This document shows positions 58,956-64,000 of a stretch of 64,000 nucleotides of DNA, piece after piece. This DNA comes from an uncultured Acidobacteriaceae bacterium (GTDB lineage Bacteria; Acidobacteriota; Terriglobia; Terriglobales; Acidobacteriaceae). How positions within the stretch are numbered: position 1 is the stretch's first letter; the number at the start of each line of letters is the position of its first letter. The translations under genes and the position numbers were made by a program. The DNA lies in contig CALFMO010000007.1 in the NCBI GenBank assembly GCA_937879855.1, positions 317,924 to 381,923 of the forward strand. Direction: 5' to 3'. A model generated the notes under the pieces. The model was not told the origin of the DNA, made no database searches, and saw only the letters and a program-made list of their open reading frames with translations.

Positions 58956-59567
58956 ATGAGTTTGGCTGCTCCGCTGAATATTGTTTTGCCGCTCACGCTG
59001 GAAGGTTCCGTGGTACGTCTGGAACCGCTTCGGCGCGAGCACGCGGGTCTGTTCTGGGAAATTGCGAAGAGTGATGTCAGCGATATTTTTCGCTGGATTC
59101 CTTACTCGATGCAGACGCCGCAGGACTTTGAGAAACTGATTGACAAAGCGTTTGAGGAGCAAGAGCGCGGAGAATCAGTGGTATTTGCTACGGTCGAACG
59201 GAGTTCCGGACGCATCATCGGCAGCACCCGCTTCATGAATATCGATCGCGTGAATCGGCGGGTCGAAATCGGATCGACCTGGATCGCGCCGGCGTGGCAA
59301 CGGACAGGCGTGAACACCGAGGCAAAGTATCTGATGCTGCGGCACGCATTCCAAGTGTGGAAGTGCATGCGGGTGGAATTGAAGACCGACGCGCTGAACC
59401 AGAAGTCCCGCAACGCGATCCTACGCATCGGCGCAAAAGAAGAAGGCACGCTGCGCCGGCACCTGATCACCTGGACCGGACGGGTGCGGGATACGGTCTA
59501 CTTCAGCATTCTGGATGACGAGTGGCCGCAGGTGAGAGCGAAGCTGGAGGCGATGCGGACGCGCTAG
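58956..59567 (+). CDS. GNAT acetyltransferase (RimJ/RimL-like)
   Basis: 203 residues from the ATG at 58956 (AAGGA upstream). GSVVRLEPLRREHAGLFWE, EIGSTWIAPAWQRTGVNTEA (acetyl-CoA binding: Q/R-x-x-G-x-N) and FQVWKCMRVELKTDALNQKS are typical of the Acetyltransf_3 family that acetylates ribosomal protein N-termini or amino sugars. Substrate unknown. The 294-base gap upstream to bshC holds no other gene. Confidence 0.87.
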   Translation: MSLAAPLNIVLPLTLEGSVVRLEPLRREHAGLFWEIAKSDVSDIFRWIPYSMQTPQDFEKLIDKAFEEQERGESVVFATVERSSGRIIGSTRFMNIDRVNRRVEIGSTWIAPAWQRTGVNTEAKYLMLRHAFQVWKCMRVELKTDALNQKSRNAILRIGAKEEGTLRRHLITWTGRVRDTVYFSILDDEWPQVRAKLEAMRTR

Positions 59568-59848
59568 CACGTGCCAGGTTCCGCAACAAATACTGGCCCA
59601 ACATTTTGTGAGGAGCGCGCAGTGGTTTTACCCGTGAATGGTTGACTTTGCGCACCTCTTACCGTTGCCGTGATCATCATCGTGTTCCTGGGATGGTCAT
59701 GATCCGGCGCCGGGCCGCTCGGCTAATAAATTGCATCCACAGTGTGCAAGATTCTTCACCTTGACGATGGCCCTGGATTGAGCCATACTCCGGCACTTCT
59801 GGCCTGTGACGACGGAACTTGCGCTGCAAATTCAATCGGGAGTGCCTC

Positions 59849-61351
59849 ATGATCAACCGTACATCAAGAATCTTTCTTCGTTTGTTTTTTGTCACCATAC
59901 TCTGCGCCCAATTTGCCGGTGCGCAAACTTTGAATCAAAGCACGCCTACCTGGTGGAACAAATACCAGCATCTCCTCAAAAACGGGGCCGACAGCGGCGG
60001 CGCGGCAACCACTTCCCTCAGCGTGGGTGCCAATGTGGACGTCTCCAATGAATGCGGGCCACAGAGCGAAACGTATATCACCCTGAATCCCAACCATCCT
60101 ACGACTCTGACCGCAGGCTCCAATGAGATTTTCCGCCTCCCCATGCGTGGCTATTTTTCTTCCGACAACGGAAGCAGTTGGGGCGGCGTGGACCTGCCGC
60201 TGCCGCCGGCGATTGGCGCGAATGGAGTAGATTTTGGCTCCGATCCTACATTGGCCTTCGACACCAGTGGCAACGTGTTCTACGGGTACATCGTGGTTTT
60301 CTTCAGCGCGAATTTTGGCGGCATCAACGGCACGGAGATGGCCGTGGCACGCTCCACCAACGGCGGCCAAACTTGGCCCACGGTAAACTTCTTCGGCTTT
60401 CAGTCGGGCCAGAATCACTTCAACGACAAGCCGATGATTACTGCCGATACCAACCCTGGCAGTCCCCTCCGCAATAATGTCTATCTGGCCTGGGATGCCG
60501 CTTCCGGAGGTTCGACCAGCGGCGGAATTCGGGTTGCGACATCTTCCGATCACGGGACATCCTTCAGCATAACTCGTGCGGATAATCCCAGCGGACCCGG
60601 GCGAGGCATTGGCGCGGTTCCCTTCGTCGGTCCCAACGGCGAGCTCTATGTCGCCTGGAGCGACTACGGCGACGGCACGATCGCCTTCAACCGCTCGCTG
60701 GATGGAGGCCAGACTTGGGGCGCACAGGGCGTGATCGCCCCGGAGAGGCTCAGCTTCCAGGCTTTGATTCCGGCAGAATCCTTCCGCGGCGCGCTGGTGT
60801 ATCCCTCCTGTGCCACCGACCGCTCCAGCGGTGCGCATCGCGGCCGCCTCTATTGTTCATGGATGGATTTAGCTTCGAATGGCTTGGATACCGATATCTT
60901 CCTTGCCTTCTCCGACGATCAGGGTGCAACCTGGAGCGCAGAAAAACCGGTCACCGATCAGTTGTCTTTTGCGGTTGACCGCTTCAACCATTGGCTTTCT
61001 GTCGATCCGGTCACGGGTGACGTGAATGTATCGTTCTACGACACCCGGAATGACACCACCGGCCAGCGCTTCCAGACCGACACTTATTTCGCGCAGTCTA
61101 GCAATGGAGGGGTTACGTGGCTGCCGAATACCCGGGTGACCACCGCCAGTTCCAACGAACATGACTGCAACGGTGTGTTCCCTTGCTCCGCAATCGACTA
61201 TGGCAATCAGCAGGGCGACTATGAAGGCCTCGTGTCCTACGGCGGTGTTTCCCATCCCATTTGGACCGACAGCCGCGACCAGCTTAATCCGAGCACTGGC
61301 TGCAAAACGGATCTGGCCATGGAAGAGGTATTTTCGGCAACTGTAAAGTAA
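59849..61351 (+). CDS. Exported sialidase-like BNR-repeat beta-propeller protein
   Basis: 500 residues from an ATG with GGGAG upstream and a signal peptide (FLRLFFVTILCAQFAGAQ). Asp-box/BNR elements S-x-D-x-G-x-T/S-W are visible several times: SSDNGSSWGG, STNGGQTWPT, SSDHGTSFSI, SLDGGQTWGA, SDDQGATWSA, SSNGGVTWLP. Six blades would form a sialidase-type propeller. The conserved arginine triad of true sialidases cannot be confirmed by eye, so function is open. Ends at a strong terminator. Confidence 0.88.
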   Translation: MINRTSRIFLRLFFVTILCAQFAGAQTLNQSTPTWWNKYQHLLKNGADSGGAATTSLSVGANVDVSNECGPQSETYITLNPNHPTTLTAGSNEIFRLPMRGYFSSDNGSSWGGVDLPLPPAIGANGVDFGSDPTLAFDTSGNVFYGYIVVFFSANFGGINGTEMAVARSTNGGQTWPTVNFFGFQSGQNHFNDKPMITADTNPGSPLRNNVYLAWDAASGGSTSGGIRVATSSDHGTSFSITRADNPSGPGRGIGAVPFVGPNGELYVAWSDYGDGTIAFNRSLDGGQTWGAQGVIAPERLSFQALIPAESFRGALVYPSCATDRSSGAHRGRLYCSWMDLASNGLDTDIFLAFSDDQGATWSAEKPVTDQLSFAVDRFNHWLSVDPVTGDVNVSFYDTRNDTTGQRFQTDTYFAQSSNGGVTWLPNTRVTTASSNEHDCNGVFPCSAIDYGNQQGDYEGLVSYGGVSHPIWTDSRDQLNPSTGCKTDLAMEEVFSATVK

Positions 61352-61374
61352 CTGAGCGAGCACTAAGTCTGAAG

Positions 61375-61411
61375 GATTTTGAGGGGCTGCCATGAAGGCA
61401 GCCCCATTTTT
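61375..61411 (+). terminator. Terminator hairpin GGGGCTGCC-ATGAA-GGCAGCCCC with T-run
   Basis: A perfect 9-bp stem (61383-61391 with 61397-61405) followed by ATTTTT ends transcription of the sialidase-like gene. Nearly the same sequence, from GATTTTGAGGG, recurs at 63488-63523, so the terminator is part of a dispersed repeat. Confidence 0.85.
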
Positions 61412-61462
61412 CTGGACGACCTTAGCGCGAACGGGGCTGCACCACGGGTGGCCGATCCAAGG

Positions 61463-61502
61463 GCTGTCCCATTCAAGCCGTCCTTAGGCTTGAGTGGGGC
61501 AG
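61463..61502. repeat. Family C-like palindromic repeat
   Basis: GGCTGTCCCA, then stem ATTCAAGCC / GGCTTGAGT and TGGGGCAG. Outer bases match the family C pattern, inner stem differs from all other copies. Confidence 0.6.
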
Positions 61503-61621
61503 TTCTATCATTAGCAGGCCGCTGAAAAACTGCGCTTCGAGCGGTTCTTGGGAAGGGCATGAGTTCACTCGCGCCGTTAAGTCCATTAAAATCAGACGCG
61601 CTTCAGCGCCTGGCGGGAAAT

Positions 61622-61690
61622 ACGGGGACAGACGGGACGTTCATCTAATTTTGCTGCGGATGGATTGGGGTCAGTCCCGTCTGTCCCCGT
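61622..61690. repeat. 17-bp perfect inverted repeat (GGGGACAGACGGGAC type)
   Basis: ACGGGGACAGACGGGAC (61622-61638) and its exact complement (61674-61690), spacer 35 bases. A related GACAGACGGGACGTACTCC stretch is found at 63026, inside the end of the next gene. Confidence 0.75.
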
Positions 61691-61738
61691 TTCTCTGTCC
61701 CCGGTTCTCCCGGCGATCGAAAGACATTGAGGGTATTC

Positions 61739-63136
61739 GTGAAGAATCAACGGTACACACTAGCCATCCGGTGCGTAACTGCTGCTATATCGTTATTGAT
61801 AGCGTCTTCTCTTGGCCAATCTGAAGATGCAAAGCCCGATTGGTCCATTAATCTGACGACCGTCGCCACTTATCGCGAATATATGCAGGGCAGCTCCCCC
61901 ATTGAACACGCACAGATAGTGTTCATCGCGGACAACAAAATTGCGGTGTCTTTCCTAGCACGCCGCCCTTCCGGCGACGGTTTGCGCTTGGTGTGCATCA
62001 TTATCGATGGTAAATCCCGAACGTTCGAAAAATCGCTCGTCTGGAGCACGCCCTACAAGGATTACAACAACACTTCAACGTGGCTCCACCGCTGGGTCAC
62101 ACCTACCAATCACGGGGAATTCCTCGTGTTCACGGGAAGCAAGCTAATCCGGTACAACGCCAGCCTCGAAGCGCTCCAAGAGCGTGCTGTTACAGATCCT
62201 CTTAAAACGACGTTTAAGCTGAGTCCAATGCGAAGCCTGCTGCTCGTTAGCGATTTCGTTCGCACCGGGAAGTTTAGACAGACAATCGCGCAGACATCTG
62301 ACCTCAACAACGAGAGGACTTTCGGAGAGACACCGACTAGTGTGGCCGTCGCTGATGACGGCGCAATCCTCCTGCTGATGGCTAAAGGGACTAAGATCGT
62401 TTCCGGCTGTAGGACACCTCTCGCAGACCCGGATTCGCCGTCCCGCAAGACTGAATGCGGATCTTACAGTCTGCCCAATGGACAGGACGCTTATCTGTGC
62501 ACGTCTGCCAGTTCCTGTTCCATCGTCTCTCCAGCCTCACCGATGCCTACTTTTATAAATAGCAAAACCATCTTCGATCCCAGTACGTTTAATAATTTTG
62601 CTTTACGGGATCGCACTGGAAAGATCATTTATAAAGCCACGTACAGCGACGTGGTGAAGGAACAAGGAGGAACACCAATCTCCCGCGACGCTTTGTCTCA
62701 AAGGTTTAGCTTTGGAAGCACCTATGCAGTCGTCTCTCCTCCACCCGTTGCCCAAATCACCACTACGGAAAGAGTGCACGTCTTCGACCTTGCGGCGATG
62801 AAGCCGGTGCTCACGCTTATCTTTCGGACGAAGGGAGACCATCCGTTCCGGTCCTTTGGCCACGCAATCTCACCCGACGGAATTCGGCTAGCGGTGTTAC
62901 GAGACAGTGACTTAGATCTCTACCGGCTTCCTGATGTGGGCCAAAACACCGAAAGCCTGGACCTGAAGGAGCCAACTTCGGGATTGCATAACGGCCGACG
63001 GCTTGCCGCATTGGCGGGAAGCTGGCGACAGACGGGACGTACTCCATTTTCCGCTGGGTGGTGGGGTCCTTTAAGCCCGATTCTGGGCTCGTCGGGCAAT
63101 CCAACTGCACCAAGCCCCTTGACCCTCTCGCGATGA
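61739..63136 (+). CDS. Exported propeller-like hypothetical protein with repeat-derived C-terminus
   Basis: 465 residues from a GTG with GAGGG upstream, giving a signal peptide (LAIRCVTAAISLLIASSLGQ). Beta-rich segments such as IVFIADNKIAVSFLARRPSG, TPTSVAVADDGAILLLM, VHVFDLAAMKPVLTL and AISPDGIRLAVLRDSDLDLY suggest a WD40/YncE-like propeller. From about residue 428 (GSWRQTGRTPFSAGWWG) the codons coincide with the GACAGACGGGACG repeat and further low-complexity sequence, so the natural end is probably earlier and the tail is acquired. Function unknown. Confidence 0.7.
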   Translation: MKNQRYTLAIRCVTAAISLLIASSLGQSEDAKPDWSINLTTVATYREYMQGSSPIEHAQIVFIADNKIAVSFLARRPSGDGLRLVCIIIDGKSRTFEKSLVWSTPYKDYNNTSTWLHRWVTPTNHGEFLVFTGSKLIRYNASLEALQERAVTDPLKTTFKLSPMRSLLLVSDFVRTGKFRQTIAQTSDLNNERTFGETPTSVAVADDGAILLLMAKGTKIVSGCRTPLADPDSPSRKTECGSYSLPNGQDAYLCTSASSCSIVSPASPMPTFINSKTIFDPSTFNNFALRDRTGKIIYKATYSDVVKEQGGTPISRDALSQRFSFGSTYAVVSPPPVAQITTTERVHVFDLAAMKPVLTLIFRTKGDHPFRSFGHAISPDGIRLAVLRDSDLDLYRLPDVGQNTESLDLKEPTSGLHNGRRLAALAGSWRQTGRTPFSAGWWGPLSPILGSSGNPTAPSPLTLSR

Positions 63137-63279
63137 TGCCGGGGCTCCCGGCCCTCACTTTTCCACAAACCAAGCTGGTGACCTCCAACCTTGCCTTCCA
63201 CAATTCAAGTCTGCAATTATCTTCGAGGCCGGGGGCTGGCCCATTTAGCTTTTGACTTCTCTTGACCTGATTCTGAATA

Positions 63280-63448
63280 GGCTGCCCCATCCTCTGCGGT
63301 TTTCAGAGGGTGGGAACCTATGCGGCCTGCGTAGCGCAGGTTTCCTGTCCTTTTGCGTCATGCCGGACGCGAAAAGGATAAAGTCAAAATCTCAAGAGGT
63401 TGAGAGATCGCCTCCCACCCTCTGAAATTCGCAGAGGGTGGGGCAGCC
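63280..63448. repeat. 169-bp palindromic element: two inverted family C copies with internal hairpins
   Basis: GGCTGCCCCATCCTCTGCGG (from 63280) and its near complement ending GTGGGGCAGCC (63448) are 36-base terminal inverted repeats with few mismatches. Each end is itself a small hairpin (CCTCTG/CAGAGG). Inside are GCCTGCGTAGCGCAGGT and CCTTTTGCGTC / GACGCGAAAAGG stems. Resembles a MITE-like unit. Confidence 0.75.
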
Positions 63449-63487
63449 TCTTCTGATTTGATGGGAGGGTGTGCCAGCACCCTGGAA

Positions 63488-63525
63488 GATTTTGAGGGAC
63501 TGCCATGAAGGCAGCCCCATTTTCG
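63488..63525. repeat. Second copy of the GATTTTGAGGG / GGCAGCCCC repeat
   Basis: GATTTTGAGGGACTGCCATG and GGCAGCCCCATTTT match the terminator at 61375 with one change in the stem. A shared downstream GGGGCTG stretch suggests the repeat extends further. Confidence 0.7.
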
Positions 63526-63645
63526 TGCGCGAATTACGCGCTAATGGGGCTGAACCGCCGGGCAGGATCGGATCATCTAATCATTGACTTCCAATAGGCT
63601 AAAACCTAGTCTGGAAGTGGTTCTTTATAAGGCCATCCCACCAGT

Positions 63646-64000
63646 GGGGGCGTCACGGCTTCGACGGAGATGCTTGCGGCCAAGAGGCATGCCGGGGTGC
63701 ACACACCCGTAATCGTGGGCAAAATGATAATTGCCAATCAACAGATGGCATACGCAGCCTAACTAGTTTAGGCAGCCGTCCGAGGAGGCTTCGCCCGTGG
63801 GCCTCCGAAGGACGTCACACAGCGGGCTGCTCTTCCCGTCTACGTCTGGGGCGGAAGGCTAAGACCACAGGCTAGCGGAACGCGTTTCTTGTCGGTTCTG
63901 AGCGCGGACCGCGAACGTCCCAGGGTAATGCCTGGGGCATGAACCCGACTAAGCATGTAGTTCTCTTGACCAGTAACATTTTCGGACGCGGGTTCGACTC
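63646..64000 (+). ncRNA. ssrA: tmRNA (5' about 355 bases; 3' end outside the window)
   Basis: GGGGGCGTCACGGCTTCGAC begins the tmRNA 5' half of the tRNA-like domain. The tag frame starts at GCC (63733) and reads ANQQMAYAA, stop TAA 63760-63762. Several pseudoknot stems follow. The sequence ends GGACGCGGGTTCGACTC, the T-arm of the acceptor domain, so about 15 bases of the 3' end including CCA are missing at the window edge. tmRNA with SmpB rescues stalled ribosomes and tags the nascent chain for proteolysis. Confidence 0.96.

Larger units (their letters stand above)
61352..61738. other. Repeat-rich intergenic region
   Basis: 387 bases with a terminator-like repeat (61375-61411), a family C-like hairpin (61463-61502), a GCAGGCCGCTGAAAAACT stretch (61518) and a 17-bp inverted repeat (61622-61690). 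No gene is supported. Confidence 0.6.
63137..63645. other. Intergenic region upstream of ssrA
   Basis: 509 bases without a supported gene. It contains two inverted family C elements (63280-63448), a second copy of the GATTTTGAGGG...GGCAGCCCC repeat (63488-63523) and the ssrA promoter region. A TTGACT at about 63583 and a TTTATAAGG at about 63624 are the best -35/-10 candidates, but spacing is poor. Confidence 0.5.

Overview
The window looks like a stretch of an Acidobacteriota (Terriglobia/Koribacter-like) chromosome of roughly 58-60 % G+C. Pointers are the bacillithiol enzyme BshC, secreted DUF2911 and DUF3455 proteins, a lipoprotein with triplicated Ig-like domains in front of a PQQ-type propeller, a GH27 alpha-galactosidase, a bactofilin, several PAS-rich signalling proteins, and a tmRNA whose tag reads ANQQMAYAA. 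The assignment is inference from gene content; no 16S gene is present. No transposase, prophage or CRISPR array was found.

Layout. 1-10 kb is a signalling region: a membrane-anchored six-PAS sigma-54 activator (cut by the left edge), a small minus-strand operon (receiver, zinc-ribbon protein, PilZ), an OmpA-like protein with a clear terminator, and two plus-strand hybrid proteins that carry a receiver in front of a HisKA_3 kinase. 10-20 kb holds metabolic and envelope genes: DUF4097-like protein, MarC, an antitoxin with no toxin, a large M28 peptidase, proB-proA, a methyltransferase, a PLP decarboxylase, a patatin and a Nudix hydrolase. 20-30 kb carries a fatty-acid beta-oxidation set (fadN-like, thiolase, acyl-CoA dehydrogenase) separated by small secreted proteins, palindromic repeats and a GxxExxY (PD-(D/E)XK fold) protein. 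30-36 kb has an esterase, a SpoIIE phosphatase, a TolB-like propeller, the alpha-galactosidase and a DUF2911 lipoprotein.

36-49 kb contains an MdlA-like half ABC exporter, two methyltransferases, a bactofilin, a MazG / GNAT / MenC-type enolase cluster flanked by 110-bp repeats, a PfpI amidotransferase, GlpD and a two-gene ABC-2 exporter. 49-64 kb has a rhomboid protease, the Ig/PQQ lipoprotein, a glycerophosphodiesterase, a HAD hydrolase, a LysE exporter, BshC, a GNAT, two secreted propellers and finally the 5' 355 bases of ssrA.

The most distinctive feature is the density of intergenic palindromic repeats, at least five families. Family A has roughly decameric arms (AACCACNAAGGACACGAAGG type) and clusters between 20.4 and 35.4 kb, with a GxxExxY gene bracketed by two copies. 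Family C consists of hairpins with conserved outer bases and inner stems that differ from copy to copy yet still pair. A 25-bp unit sits nested inside copies of two other families, and several gene ends appear to have been rewritten by repeat sequence. The pairing of a PD-(D/E)XK-fold protein with family A is the best candidate here for an undescribed system.
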